Notes: a model not told the origin generated them from the sequence alone. Positions 16,782 to 26,233 are shown, numbered from the stretch's first letter. The stretch: 64,000 nucleotides of DNA from Anaeromicrobium sediminis (GCF_002270055.1 NZ_NIBG01000003.1:1-64000), one strand, 5' to 3'. Translations and numbers: made by a program.

Positions 16782-18611
16782 ATGTGTGGAATCGTTGGAT
16801 ATATTGGAAATAATAGGGCAGAGGATGTATTAGTAGATGGACTTAAAAAGCTAGAATATAGAGGATATGACTCAGCGGGAGTTGCTATCTTTGATGAAGG
16901 TGAAATAAAAGTAAGAAAATATAAGGGAAGAATGGCAAACCTAGAGGAACATTTATCTAAGGAAGATATAAAGGGAAGCTTAGGAATTGGCCATACAAGA
17001 TGGGCAACACACGGAGAGCCATCTGATAGAAATTCCCATCCTCATACAAATGTATCAGGAAGTATAGCTTTAATTCATAATGGAATTTTAGAAAACTATA
17101 TGCAATTAAAAGAATGGTTAATCGAAATGAAGGGTGACATATTCAAATCAGAAACGGATACGGAAGTAATAGCTCATTTAATTGACCATTACTATGAAGG
17201 TGATTTATTAGATGCAGTATTTACTGCAGTTGATAAGATGGAAGGTGCCTATGCCCTTGGTGTAATCTGCAAGGATGAACCGGACAAAATCGTTGCAGTA
17301 AGAAAGGATTCTCCACTTATAGTAGGTCTTGGGGAAGATGCAAACTATATAGCATCAGATATTCCAGCCCTTTTAAAATATACTAAGAACATGTATTTAA
17401 TAGAAAATGGTGAAACAGTTCTTCTAGAGAAGGATAAAGTAACTATATACAATGAACTTCGTCAAGAAGTAAAGAGAGACGTATTTGAAGTAACTTGGGA
17501 TGCTCAAGCTGCAGAAAAAGAAGGATATGAGCACTTCATGATTAAAGAAATCAACGAACAACCAAAGGGTGTTCATGACACATTACACAGAAGATTAAAC
17601 AAAGAAGAAAAGATTGAATTAGATGGAATTAAATTAACTAAGGAAGACTTAGATAGAATAAATAAGGTTTATATAGTAGCGTGTGGTACGGCTTACCATG
17701 CAGGTTTAGTTGGAAAATATGCTATTGAAAAGTTTGCAAAAATACCAGTAGATGTGGCTGTAGCATCAGAGTTTAGATATTCAGATCCATTTATTGATGA
17801 AAACACATTATTCATTGCAGTAAGTCAATCGGGAGAAACTCTAGATACGCTGGCTGCCCTTCGTGAAGCTAAGAGAAAAGGTGCTAGAATCATGTCTGTA
17901 GTAAATGTGGTTGGATCATCTGTAGCTAGAGAATCGGATGATGTATTCTATACTTGGGCAGGACCTGAAATTGCCGTTGCATCAACTAAGGCATATACAA
18001 CTCAGCTAGTTTCCATGTATTTAATTGCATTAAACATGGCAGATACTAAGGGAAGTATTAGTCAAGAAAGATATACTGAAATAGTAAATGAGTTAAAGAC
18101 TATGCCTCTGAAAATTGAAAACATAGTTAAAAATGATGAAGACTTACAAAAGTTAGCTGATGAGCAGTTTAACAAGGAAAATGCCTTCTACATTGGTAGA
18201 GGATTAGATGTTTGTGTGGCAAGTGAAGGATCATTAAAGCTTAAGGAAATTTCATATATTCACTCTGAAGCAATTGCAGCAGGAGAACTTAAGCATGGTA
18301 CTATTGCTTTAATAGAAGAAGGAAGATTAGTTATAGCATTAGCTACTCAAGATAGATTATATGACAAGATGTTATCTAACATCCAAGAAGTTCGTGCTAG
18401 AGGAGCTTATGTTATAGGTGTAGCTAAAGAAGGTAATAAGGAGATTGAAAAGACTGCAGATAAGGTTATATACATTCCAGATACTATGGATGAATTAACT
18501 CCTATATTATCTGTTGTACCACTTCAATTATTATCTTATTACATTGCAGTGGCTAGAGGTTGTGACGTTGATAAGCCTAAGAATCTGGCGAAATCTGTAA
18601 CAGTTGAATAA
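16782..18611 (+). CDS. glmS: Glutamine--fructose-6-phosphate aminotransferase (isomerizing)
   Basis: A 609-residue enzyme that makes glucosamine-6-phosphate from fructose-6-phosphate and glutamine. The start at 16782 gives MCGIVGYIG, with Cys2 as the glutaminase nucleophile; the open frame to 16737 is leader RNA. The glutaminase domain (about 1-235) has GHTRWATHG, and the two SIS domains have VACGTAYHAG, SQSGETLDT and the C-terminal PKNLAKSVTVE. Control is by the ribozyme upstream. Confidence 0.97.
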   Translation: MCGIVGYIGNNRAEDVLVDGLKKLEYRGYDSAGVAIFDEGEIKVRKYKGRMANLEEHLSKEDIKGSLGIGHTRWATHGEPSDRNSHPHTNVSGSIALIHNGILENYMQLKEWLIEMKGDIFKSETDTEVIAHLIDHYYEGDLLDAVFTAVDKMEGAYALGVICKDEPDKIVAVRKDSPLIVGLGEDANYIASDIPALLKYTKNMYLIENGETVLLEKDKVTIYNELRQEVKRDVFEVTWDAQAAEKEGYEHFMIKEINEQPKGVHDTLHRRLNKEEKIELDGIKLTKEDLDRINKVYIVACGTAYHAGLVGKYAIEKFAKIPVDVAVASEFRYSDPFIDENTLFIAVSQSGETLDTLAALREAKRKGARIMSVVNVVGSSVARESDDVFYTWAGPEIAVASTKAYTTQLVSMYLIALNMADTKGSISQERYTEIVNELKTMPLKIENIVKNDEDLQKLADEQFNKENAFYIGRGLDVCVASEGSLKLKEISYIHSEAIAAGELKHGTIALIEEGRLVIALATQDRLYDKMLSNIQEVRARGAYVIGVAKEGNKEIEKTADKVIYIPDTMDELTPILSVVPLQLLSYYIAVARGCDVDKPKNLAKSVTVE

Positions 18612-18622
18612 TCATGCAAAAT

Positions 18623-18656
18623 AAAGATGGATGATTTTTATCATCCATCTTTTTAT
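18623..18656 (+). terminator. Terminator after glmS
   Basis: Stem AAAGATGGATGA / TCATCCATCTTT with a T-tract, 12 bases after the glmS stop. Confidence 0.92.
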
Positions 18657-18667
18657 GTTTTTCAGTT

Positions 18668-18736
18668 AATAAAATAAAGTTGTGCTAAAAATCATGTATT
18701 CTTAGGGAAAAATACCTAGAATTACATGGCTTTTTT
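18668..18736 (+). repeat. Dispersed hairpin repeat, copy 1
   Basis: A conserved lead (AATAAAATAAAGTTGT...TAAAA) is followed by a hairpin TCATGTATTCTTAGG / CCTAGAATTACATGG and a T-tract. Similar units occur at 19745, 22801 and 30251. The gap 18737-18965 holds no other recognisable element apart from the AAAAGGAGG site of the next gene. Confidence 0.7.
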
Positions 18737-18965
18737 ATTGTACGGGATAAACAAAAAATAGATTTAAAATAGAAAACCAAAAAGAAAAATAAAGATATGA
18801 AATCTCATAGAAGGGTTCATTTGAAAACTTTACACAGTTTTATGAGCATGATTATATAGAAATTAAGAATTCGACAAAATAGGTTTTCTTTCACTGTTGA
18901 ATACTTAAAAAGTGTATGATAATCTTTCATAGGTTGCTGTAATTATATGTAAAAGGAGGAATTAT

Positions 18966-19703
18966 ATGAGCTTTTTTAAGGAACTGGGAGAATTAGTAGG
19001 TACTGTAGTAGGAGGAGTCGTAGGTGGAACAACAGAAATTATAGGAGATATAGTAGATAGTGATTTTGTTAGAGAAGTAGGTAAAGATGTATATAGAGTT
19101 AGCTCTAATGCAGGTAAAACTGTAGGACAAGCTGCTGATGGAGTAACAGGAGTAGCAAAAGGGATTATTACTCAGGACATTCATGCTGTAGATGATGGTA
19201 TTGAAGAATTGGGAGATGCAGTTGGAAGAACAGTTGTAGGAATGGTAAAAGGCGTAGGGTATGTAGCTGAAAATGGAATAGATACTTTAGAAGGTGTAAT
19301 TAATGGAGATACTGATCAAGTAATAGAGGGAGCAAAAAATATAGCTAAAGTTGCTGCTGTAGCTACTTTAGCTGTTGGTACAGGTGATTATCTTGGTATT
19401 ATAGGTGATGATTTTGATGGTGTTGATCATGTTGCACATATGGAACATGGAATAGATATTGATGGGGATGGTATAGTTGATGTATATGATGGGCATGATG
19501 TACCTAATGCTGAAGATATGGACACATCTGAAATTCATCATGTAAAGCCTCATTATGTACAAGGTCATATGAGAAATGGACATTATATAGAAGGTCATTG
19601 GAGAGATGGTGATGGAAATACAAATATAAATTTAACTGAAGAAAATGGTGGAGGATACATTAGAACTAATCCTGATGGGAATTCATACAATAACTTAGGT
19701 TAA
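18966..19703 (+). CDS. Unknown Gly/Asp-rich protein with a Ca-loop-like motif and His-Tyr-Gly C-terminal repeats
   Basis: A 245-residue protein I do not recognise. Residues 1-140 are built of short amphipathic/glycine-rich segments (repeated VGTVVGGVVGGTTE-like, GVAKGI, MVKGVGYVAENG), which could associate with membranes but form no clear transmembrane helix except perhaps AKVAAVATLAVG (about 127-138). Residues 160-170 (DIDGDGIVDVYD) look like a calcium-binding loop. The C-terminal 50 residues contain repeats HYVQGHMRNGHYIEGHW ending in GGGYIRTNPDG. No signal peptide is seen. It has an AAAAGGAGG site and its own repeat hairpins on both sides. A role in the spore or envelope is only a guess. 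Confidence 0.75.
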   Translation: MSFFKELGELVGTVVGGVVGGTTEIIGDIVDSDFVREVGKDVYRVSSNAGKTVGQAADGVTGVAKGIITQDIHAVDDGIEELGDAVGRTVVGMVKGVGYVAENGIDTLEGVINGDTDQVIEGAKNIAKVAAVATLAVGTGDYLGIIGDDFDGVDHVAHMEHGIDIDGDGIVDVYDGHDVPNAEDMDTSEIHHVKPHYVQGHMRNGHYIEGHWRDGDGNTNINLTEENGGGYIRTNPDGNSYNNLG

Positions 19704-19744
19704 AAACAGTTCATATTGAAAGTAAACTTTATGGATACGTATAA

Positions 19745-19815
19745 TATAAAATAAAGTTGTAGTAAAAGTCATGTGATTTTAGGCCAGAAATGCCTAAACT
19801 TGCATGGCTTTTTTG
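19745..19815 (+). repeat. Dispersed hairpin repeat, copy 2
   Basis: Shares the AAATAAAGTTGTAGTAAAAGTCATG lead with copy 1 (one block of about 20 bases nearly identical), then a hairpin ATTTTAGGC / GCCTAAA nested in CATG / CATG, and a T-tract. It lies about 45 bases after the unknown gene and may serve as its terminator. The rest of the gap to 20017 shows nothing further. Confidence 0.7.
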
Positions 19816-20017
19816 CATTAAGTATAAGGTTCAGAGTATATGGGGTAACAAAAAATACAATAAAATATTTCTCTAATAATACTTAATTTCATCACAAACC
19901 CCTCACGATTCATATGTACTATATTAGTAAATAAAAGTTTATGAAGCATATATACAAAAAAATGTAGATTATATACTGTTTAAATTTTGAATAATAATAT
20001 GAATAGGAGGCGTGTTT

Positions 20018-20137
20018 ATGTTCTTATTACCAATAATAGTAGTTGTGATAGTAGGTTTTGCATTTAGAGGGTTAGGAGGATGGAATGGGCCTCATCATCA
20101 CCACCATCATGGTCATCATCGCCATAGAAGATTTTAA
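20018..20137 (+). CDS. 39-residue membrane micropeptide with a histidine-rich tail
   Basis: The frame reads MFLLPIIVVVIVGFAFRGLGG, a single membrane helix, then WNGP, six consecutive His and GHHRHRRF. An ATAGGAGG site lies 7 bases before the ATG and a terminator follows the stop, so it has all the parts of a real gene despite its size. The tail suggests metal binding (inference). No family is recognised. Confidence 0.7.
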   Translation: MFLLPIIVVVIVGFAFRGLGGWNGPHHHHHHGHHRHRRF

Positions 20138-20201
20138 ATGGAATTTTTGTTTCATATCGATGCTAGAACATAATAAAAAAAAAGAAAAAGATTATTACAG
20201 G

Positions 20202-20233
20202 TAAAGGAGAGAGTTATACCCCTCCTTTTTTTT
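20202..20233 (+). terminator. Terminator after the micropeptide gene
   Basis: Stem AAAGGAGAG / CCCCTCCTTT with eight or more T. Confidence 0.82.
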
Positions 20234-20264
20234 GCATATTAATCCATTTTGAGCTTATTATATA

Positions 20265-20410
20265 TGATTGATGAGGAAATGCTCAATATTTGTACCACAT
20301 GCCCCATTAGGAAGGTAAATCTCATGACCTTACAGGACATCTTTGCTAAAGAATAGAAAATCTTACATTACATAAAATATCCTCATGAAACAAAAGGAGG
20401 ATATTTTTTA
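20265..20410 (+). ncRNA. Candidate regulatory RNA ending in a terminator (unidentified riboswitch or sRNA)
   Basis: A transcript of about 145 bases is suggested by a weak promoter (TTGCAT-N18-TATTAT) after the previous terminator and by a strong terminator at 20375-20410 (AAATATCCTC / GAGGATATTT, T-tract). The early segment ATGAGGA is complementary to TCCTCAT, which is part of the terminator's 5' arm, so an alternative antiterminator fold is possible. An internal stem AAGGT / ACCTT lies near 20312-20331. It precedes the adenine deaminase gene but does not match the purine riboswitch or any other class I know. Confidence 0.45.
20375..20410 (+). terminator. Terminator upstream of adenine deaminase
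   Basis: Ten-base stem AAATATCCTC / GAGGATATTT, A-rich loop and T-tract. It is 225 bases ahead of ade, so it ends an upstream RNA or acts as an attenuator. Confidence 0.85.
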
Positions 20411-20634
20411 TTCCTAGACTTGCAAGGGTAAAACTGATTTTTTATATAGTATATAGTGGTTATATAGCATATAATGGATATATTAATTAAAAGGAATATA
20501 ACTGTTTATTGGTTGCTGAATTATAAAAGATTAAGAAATTATGTGAAAGATATCTACAACTTATAACAGGAAGACTTAATCTAACAAATACATAAGAAAA
20601 CACATTTAGTAACCTAAAGGGAGGAAGGGATATT

Positions 20635-22356
20635 TTGACTAGTGATATAAAAAAGAGAATTGATATTGCTGCTAGAAGAATAGAGGCTGACCTAGTACTG
20701 AAAAATGCCAAAATTATAGATGTATTTTCAGAAGAAATAATTGAAGGGGATATAGCAATAAGTGATGACAGAATAGCTGGAATTGGAGAGTACTCTGGAA
20801 AAGAAGAAATTGATTTATGTGGAAAATATGTGGTACCAGGTCTTATAGATGGACACGTACATATTGAGTCATCAATGGTAACACCTGGACAATTTGCAAA
20901 GGCTATAGTTCCCCATGGAACTACGACCATAATAGCTGATCCCCATGAGATCGCCAATGTATGTGGATTAGAAGGAATAGAATATATTCTAGAGGGAAGC
21001 GAAAATAGTCCATTAGATGTATTTGTAATGCTTCCATCCTGTGTACCATCAACAGCCTTTGAAAATTCTGGGGCGAAACTTTCAGCTGAAGAACTAGAAA
21101 AAATGATTAACCATGATAGAGTATTAGGTCTGGGAGAATTAATGGATTATCCTTCTGTAATTGGAGGCAATGAAGAGATTCTTAAGAAGATAAAAATAGC
21201 TGGTGATAAGATAAAAGATGGTCATGGTCCAGAGATTGATGGAAAAGATCTAAATGCCTATGTAACTGCAGGAATATCAACGGAGCATGAATGCACTACT
21301 ATAGAAGAAATGAAAGACAGAATTAGTTTAGGTATGTATATTTTAATTAGAGAAGGGTCGGCAGCAAGGAACCTAGAGGGTCTTATTAAAGGAGTAAATA
21401 GAGCTAATCTTAGGAGAGTATTATTCTGTACGGATGATAGGCACCCGGAAGATATATTGAAGGATGGACATATTGATAATAATGTAAGGTTGGCTATAAA
21501 GAATGGAATAGAGCCAATCTGTGCAATTAAAATTGCATCTTTAAATGCTGCTGAGTGTTACAGATTATATGATAGGGGAGCAATTGCTCCTGGATACATG
21601 GCAGACTTAGTAGTGGTAGATCATATTTCAAGCTTTAATGTTGAAAAAGTATTTAAAAATGGTAAATTAGTGGCTAATGAAGGTCAGCCATTATTCCAGA
21701 TCAAAGATAAGAAGAATCCTAATGTATTGAATACTGTTAATTTAAAAGAAATACATAAGGACGATCTTAAAATAAAATTAGATTCTGATATTGTAAACGT
21801 TATAAAATTACTTCCACATAGCTTAGTAACTAAAAAGGCTGTTAGGAAAGTTGATACAGAAAATGGTTACTTTAAATATCATGATCAGCTAGATATATTA
21901 AAGCTTGTAGTAGTGGAAAGACACAAGGGAACGGGAAATATTGGACTTGGCCTTGTTGAAAACTTCAATCTGAAAAATGGAGCTATAGCTTCTACTATTG
22001 CCCATGATTCTCATAATTTAATTGTTATTGGTGACAACGATGAAGACATTCTCCTAGCTATTGAAGAAATAAGAAAAATAGGTGGAGGAGTTACCATATG
22101 CTCTAATGGAAAGGTTATGAAGTCATTACCTCTGCCAATAGGCGGATTAATGTCTGATAGATCATTAGATGAAGTAAATAAAGAACTTAAGGAAATGTTA
22201 GATATAGCCTATGGATTAGGTGTTAATAAGGAGATAGAACCATTTATGACTCTAGCATTCCTTGCACTTCCAGTGATACCTGAACTTAAACTTACGGATA
22301 TGGGATTATTTGATGTTACAAAGTTTGACTTTGTAGATATTAGTGTGAAGAATTAG
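20635..22356 (+). CDS. ade: Adenine deaminase
   Basis: A 573-residue metal-dependent amidohydrolase that converts adenine to hypoxanthine and ammonia. Seen: the metal-binding GLIDGHVHIESSM (from about residue 75), ADPHEIANVCG, the EHECTT and CTDDRHPED motifs, and the C-terminal domain with AHDSHNLIVIGDND. The start is TTG with a GGGAGGAAGGG site. Length and motifs match bacterial Ade. An AT-rich direct repeat (TATATAG.. units, 20443-20480) may contain its promoter. Confidence 0.96.
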   Translation: MTSDIKKRIDIAARRIEADLVLKNAKIIDVFSEEIIEGDIAISDDRIAGIGEYSGKEEIDLCGKYVVPGLIDGHVHIESSMVTPGQFAKAIVPHGTTTIIADPHEIANVCGLEGIEYILEGSENSPLDVFVMLPSCVPSTAFENSGAKLSAEELEKMINHDRVLGLGELMDYPSVIGGNEEILKKIKIAGDKIKDGHGPEIDGKDLNAYVTAGISTEHECTTIEEMKDRISLGMYILIREGSAARNLEGLIKGVNRANLRRVLFCTDDRHPEDILKDGHIDNNVRLAIKNGIEPICAIKIASLNAAECYRLYDRGAIAPGYMADLVVVDHISSFNVEKVFKNGKLVANEGQPLFQIKDKKNPNVLNTVNLKEIHKDDLKIKLDSDIVNVIKLLPHSLVTKKAVRKVDTENGYFKYHDQLDILKLVVVERHKGTGNIGLGLVENFNLKNGAIASTIAHDSHNLIVIGDNDEDILLAIEEIRKIGGGVTICSNGKVMKSLPLPIGGLMSDRSLDEVNKELKEMLDIAYGLGVNKEIEPFMTLAFLALPVIPELKLTDMGLFDVTKFDFVDISVKN

Positions 22357-22433
22357 AAAGGCTGTAGTTATATTGTTTTCATATTTTAAGATGATTGATG
22401 TATTTTATTAATATATGAACGGGAATAAATAAA

Positions 22434-22475
22434 AAAACTAGGAAGTTGAATGTCACATTCAACCTCCTAGTTTTT
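22434..22475. terminator. Bidirectional terminator between ade and the spore protein gene
   Basis: A stem of about 18 pairs (AAAACTAGGAAGTTGAATG / CATTCAACCTCCTAGTTTT) with A and T runs on both sides, serving the two convergent genes. Confidence 0.92.
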
Positions 22476-22683
22476 ATTGTTTCTTAGTAACTTGATCTTC
22501 CGTTGCTTGAATAAGATTAGCCATTTGTTTTCCTCCAACATAATCTCCTTCATCTTGCCTATAAGTCAAATCACCCGTATCTATTTTATTGTAATTAGAT
22601 AAACCTAATTCTTGTGCAATTTCTTCTCTAAATTGATTGAAAGCTTTTCTAGCTTCAGGAACTACATTTTTATTTATAGACAC
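22474..22683 (-). CDS. Alpha/beta-type small acid-soluble spore protein
   Basis: A 69-residue DNA-binding spore protein that protects DNA in the dormant spore and is degraded at germination. The germination-protease region FREEIAQELGL and the second conserved block DLTYRQDEGDYVGGKQMANLI are clear. It starts with GTG after AAGGAG. Compared with usual members, the second block carries a few extra acidic residues before YVGG. It is the best evidence that the organism sporulates. Confidence 0.92.
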   Translation of the reverse strand: MSINKNVVPEARKAFNQFREEIAQELGLSNYNKIDTGDLTYRQDEGDYVGGKQMANLIQATEDQVTKKQ

Positions 22684-22800
22684 AAAATCAACTCCTTAAG
22701 ATAATCATTTATTAAATGCATATTATTAGTATGTGTGCCTCAAAATGATAAATTCCATGTAGATTATGGCATGTTGTCTCAAAAAATGAAATCATAACAA

Positions 22801-22868
22801 ATATACTAAAATTGTAATAAAAGTCATGCATGTTTAGGAGGAAAACGCCCAAGTATACATGTTTTTTT
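22801..22868 (+). repeat. Dispersed hairpin repeat, copy 3
   Basis: ATACTAAAATTGTAATAAAAGTCATG lead, hairpin with TTTAGG..CCCAAG core and CATG ends, and a T-tract. It is the most divergent copy. The remaining gap to 23178 contains an isolated AAAGGAGG at about 23006 followed by ACG and an early stop, perhaps the start of a lost gene. Confidence 0.62.
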
Positions 22869-23178
22869 GTATTAGGTAAATGGTAAAGTTGGTCTTTTGC
22901 AACATTAGCCTTTATTTAATCTACTTATAATTTTTACCATACATCTTTTTATTGCTTTAGTAATTTTCTTTCATTACAATATACATTATTAGGATAGGAA
23001 AATAAAGGAGGTATATAAACGGTAGAAGAAATGTAGTAAAAAGGAAGGTTGTTTACTTGTGCATAAGAGAAGGCGGAAAAGGATTTTATAAATTTCCATT
23101 TTGCATGAGAAAAAAAGTGTATTAATTGAAGGAAACAATGATGATATAGTAAAGACAAGAAAAGATTGGAGTGGTGAA

Positions 23179-25107
23179 ATGAAGAGTTATCCTATAAGTG
23201 CGAAGGAACTTAAGGTAATAGAAATAATAGATAGGCAGAACTCTTGCACTGCAAAGGAAATAGGCAAACATTTGGGAGTTACGCCTAGAACTGTTTTAAA
23301 CTACATAAAAAATATAAACGAGCTCATAGGAAAAGAAGTAGCTGAAATAAAACCCACTAAAGGTAGAAAATATACTATAAAAAAGATAAGTATTGAAAAA
23401 TTTGAAAATATTACAAATACCCTTAAAAATAATGATCTTTCCATTCCAGAAGAAAGAATAAAAGAAATTATTAAAATACTTCTAGAAAAGAAAGAAATGA
23501 TAAAGCTAGAAGATTTAGCAGAATCCCTTTATATAAGTAGAACCACTCTGATAAAAGATCTGAAAAGGGTATCAGGAATACTAAGTAACTACAAAATAGA
23601 ACTAAAGGGTAAACCTAATGGTGGGATAGAAGCTCTGGGGGATGAAATGAATATAAGATTTTGTCTTTCTCAAATGCTATACAAAAGACAAAATGTGGAA
23701 ATTGAAAAAAGTAAAAAATTTGCTCCAATAAGGAAGCATGAAGAGACTGTAGAAAAAATTCTTAAGGGTGTATTTAAAAAAACAAATTTTAAAGTATCTA
23801 GAGAGACCTTTAGAAATATTGTACTTCATATTTTAATAGCTATAGAAAGATTTGAAAAGGGAAATAAAATACAAAGAATTATTGAAAAAGTAAAAAATAT
23901 GAAGGAAACAAGAGAATACAATATAACCCTGTCCATAGGGGAAGAATTAGAAAAGGAAATTGGGTTACAACTACCAATGGAAGAACTTATGTATATATGT
24001 CTTCATCTTCTAGGCAGGAAGCCTGTAGAAGAAATGATAGAATCTAAAAAGACTATAGAAATAAAGCCCATAGTGAAAAAAATGATTTCAGATATTCTTG
24101 ATGAAATTTATGAAAATACAGGATTTTTCATGAAGGATGACAAGGAACTCATATGGGGACTTGAGCTACATCTCAATTTTGCAGTGAACAGAATTATGTT
24201 TAATATGAATATAAGAAATCCTTTATTTGAGGAAGTAAAGAAAAAATTTCCCCTTGCATATGAACTTGCCACAATAGGAGCTTCTGTAATTGAAAAAGAA
24301 CTTGATGCAAAGGTAGATGAACATGAAATATCCTACTTAGCTATGCATATAGGTGGCTATATTGAAAGAAACAATTACAAGTATAAAGATATCCAGAGAG
24401 TTGCGCTCATATGTGGTACAGGTCTTGGGACAGCACAACTTATGCTTGTAAAAATAAAAAAAGTTTTAGGTGATCTTCAAGAAATAAAGACTTTTTCTTC
24501 ATCCTACCTTGAATCTCAAATACTTGATGAATTTGATATTATTTTTACAACTATAGATTTAGATATAAATGTATCTACCCCCATCATAAAACTAGATGTA
24601 CTTTTCGACGAAAGAGACCTTCAAAACAAGATAGCATATCGGAAGGTAAAACAAAAAATGTCTCAAAATAGTCCTTATATATTTAAAAGTCTCTTAAAAA
24701 AGAATATGTTTTTTAAGATAAATATGGAAATACCTGAAAAAATAATAGAATATATGGCACAAAGATGTATAGAAGAAGGAACAGCTGATGAAGGTTTCAT
24801 GTATAGGATATTGGAAAGAGAACGCCTTTCACCTACTTCCTTTGACAATTTAATAGCTCTTCCCCATGCAATAAATTATAAGAGTAATGAAATAGAAATA
24901 GCTATAGGGATTCTAGATAAAACAGTAAAATGGGATAAAAAACCTGTAAAGCTAGTATTTATGGTTCTCGTTCCTAATGAAATCGTTGAAGATGTAAATC
25001 TTTTTATAAAAGTTTACGAAGACATTTTGAAGGTAGGTCAAAATAAAAATCTTCTTCAAAGGATGGCAAAAGTAAAAAATTTTGATGAATGTGTTTCATT
25101 ATTCTAA
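23179..25107 (+). CDS. PRD-containing PTS transcriptional regulator (sorbitol operon)
   Basis: A 642-residue transcription activator of the BglG/MtlR-like group. Order: HTH (about 10-60, CTAKEIGKHLGVTPRTVLNYI), second HTH (about 105-150, LYISRTTLIKDLKRVS), two PRD domains (about 180-400), an EIIB-like domain with the phosphorylatable Cys in ICGTGLGTAQ (about residue 412), and an EIIA domain with His in LPHAINYK (about 562). PTS proteins should control its activity by phosphorylation. The ATG at 23179 has GGAGTGG; the 26 codons upstream are probably untranslated. It heads the glucitol operon. Confidence 0.93.
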   Translation: MKSYPISAKELKVIEIIDRQNSCTAKEIGKHLGVTPRTVLNYIKNINELIGKEVAEIKPTKGRKYTIKKISIEKFENITNTLKNNDLSIPEERIKEIIKILLEKKEMIKLEDLAESLYISRTTLIKDLKRVSGILSNYKIELKGKPNGGIEALGDEMNIRFCLSQMLYKRQNVEIEKSKKFAPIRKHEETVEKILKGVFKKTNFKVSRETFRNIVLHILIAIERFEKGNKIQRIIEKVKNMKETREYNITLSIGEELEKEIGLQLPMEELMYICLHLLGRKPVEEMIESKKTIEIKPIVKKMISDILDEIYENTGFFMKDDKELIWGLELHLNFAVNRIMFNMNIRNPLFEEVKKKFPLAYELATIGASVIEKELDAKVDEHEISYLAMHIGGYIERNNYKYKDIQRVALICGTGLGTAQLMLVKIKKVLGDLQEIKTFSSSYLESQILDEFDIIFTTIDLDINVSTPIIKLDVLFDERDLQNKIAYRKVKQKMSQNSPYIFKSLLKKNMFFKINMEIPEKIIEYMAQRCIEEGTADEGFMYRILERERLSPTSFDNLIALPHAINYKSNEIEIAIGILDKTVKWDKKPVKLVFMVLVPNEIVEDVNLFIKVYEDILKVGQNKNLLQRMAKVKNFDECVSLF

Positions 25108-25125
25108 CAGGGAGGTTTTTTAATA

Positions 25126-25545
25126 ATGAATAGGATAACCTTTCTTATTATGGTAGGAACTATAATGTGGATACTTCAGGCATTATTTAGTTTTTTTCAA
25201 ATGAGAAATTTCAAAAATAATTTTGTAGAAATGAGAAAAAAAGGGAGAGTGGCCATAGGATTTAACAAAGGATTTTTCTTTTCAGGAATAGTAGTTTTGA
25301 TAGGGATAGATGATAGGGCACATATTGAAGAAGTAAGATACATGCAGGGCGTTACTGTTTTAGCGAAGTGTAAAAAACTAGAAGGTCTTGAAGGAAAGAA
25401 TCTCTTAAGTCTTAAAGATGAAGATTTAAAAGATTACAATAAACTAATAGTGAAAGCTATAGGTAAAGCAGTTGAAAATTATGAAAAACATGTGGGAGGT
25501 GGTGAAAAAAAGATAGAAAATTTAGAATGTGAGCAACTGACTTAA
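25126..25545 (+). CDS. gutM: GutM-like activator of the glucitol operon
   Basis: A 139-residue protein with an N-terminal membrane segment (about 5-22) and the GutM domain ([21 protein letters not shown] onward). GutM homologues act as accessory activators of glucitol operons; the membrane anchor is typical. It sits between the regulator and the PTS genes, with a GGGAGG site. Confidence 0.87.
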   Translation: MNRITFLIMVGTIMWILQALFSFFQMRNFKNNFVEMRKKGRVAIGFNKGFFFSGIVVLIGIDDRAHIEEVRYMQGVTVLAKCKKLEGLEGKNLLSLKDEDLKDYNKLIVKAIGKAVENYEKHVGGGEKKIENLECEQLT

Positions 25546-25633
25546 TAAGAAAAATCGTAAATATGTTCATATTTTATTGAAAATAGTTGTTCACAAAAAA
25601 TTAGAAAAACAAAAAAAGAAAGGAGAATTGTTT

Positions 25634-26194
25634 ATGGCTCAGTTTTTTGAAATTCTTGCCAAAGGTGCAGAATGGTTTATGAATCTTTTTAGAGCAGGTG
25701 CAGATGTATTTGTTGCATTTGTCACAGGCATTATTCCATTATTGATAGCTTTGATGGTTATCATGAACGCTATAATAAAGTTTATAGGAGAAGATAAGAT
25801 TGAAAGGCTTGCTAAGAAGAGTTCTGGAAATCCAATAACGAGATATTTAGTACTTCCTGTAATAGGTACTTTTGTATTTGCAAACCCTATGACCCTATCA
25901 TTGGGAAAATTTCTTCCAGAGAAGTATAAACCAAGTTACTATGCTGCGGCAAGTTATTCCTGTCACAGTATGAATGGTCTTTTTCCACATATAAATCCAG
26001 GAGAATTATTTGTATTTCTTGGTATAGCTAATGGTATAACTGAACTTGGATTTTCTACTGCAGATTTGGCAGTAAGATATTTTCTTGTGGGTATGGTAAC
26101 AAACTTCTTTAGAGGATGGGTAACAGATTTTACAACAACACTTGTTGAAAAGCAGCAAAATATAAAGCTTAAGGATACAGTTGAATTTCACTAA
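25634..26194 (+). CDS. srlA: PTS glucitol/sorbitol transporter EIIC
   Basis: A 186-residue membrane component of the glucitol PTS (SrlA/GutA). The ATG at 25634 has AAAGGAG; the 19 codons of open frame before it are Lys-rich and lack a site. About four membrane segments are seen, with the conserved [20 protein letters not shown] and [17 protein letters not shown]. It works with the EIIB, membrane IIBC and EIIA proteins encoded next to it. Confidence 0.94.
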   Translation: MAQFFEILAKGAEWFMNLFRAGADVFVAFVTGIIPLLIALMVIMNAIIKFIGEDKIERLAKKSSGNPITRYLVLPVIGTFVFANPMTLSLGKFLPEKYKPSYYAAASYSCHSMNGLFPHINPGELFVFLGIANGITELGFSTADLAVRYFLVGMVTNFFRGWVTDFTTTLVEKQQNIKLKDTVEFH

Positions 26195-26233
26195 TTGAAA
26201 GTAAATTTAATGAAAGTGAAAGGAGTAATTTAA

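Noticed and set aside
20265-20410. Purine riboswitch in front of adenine deaminase
   Set aside because: The conserved loop and junction bases of the purine aptamer are absent.
20487-20957. 156-residue minus-strand frame over the start of ade
   Set aside because: Shadow of the adenine deaminase gene; no ribosome site or family resemblance.
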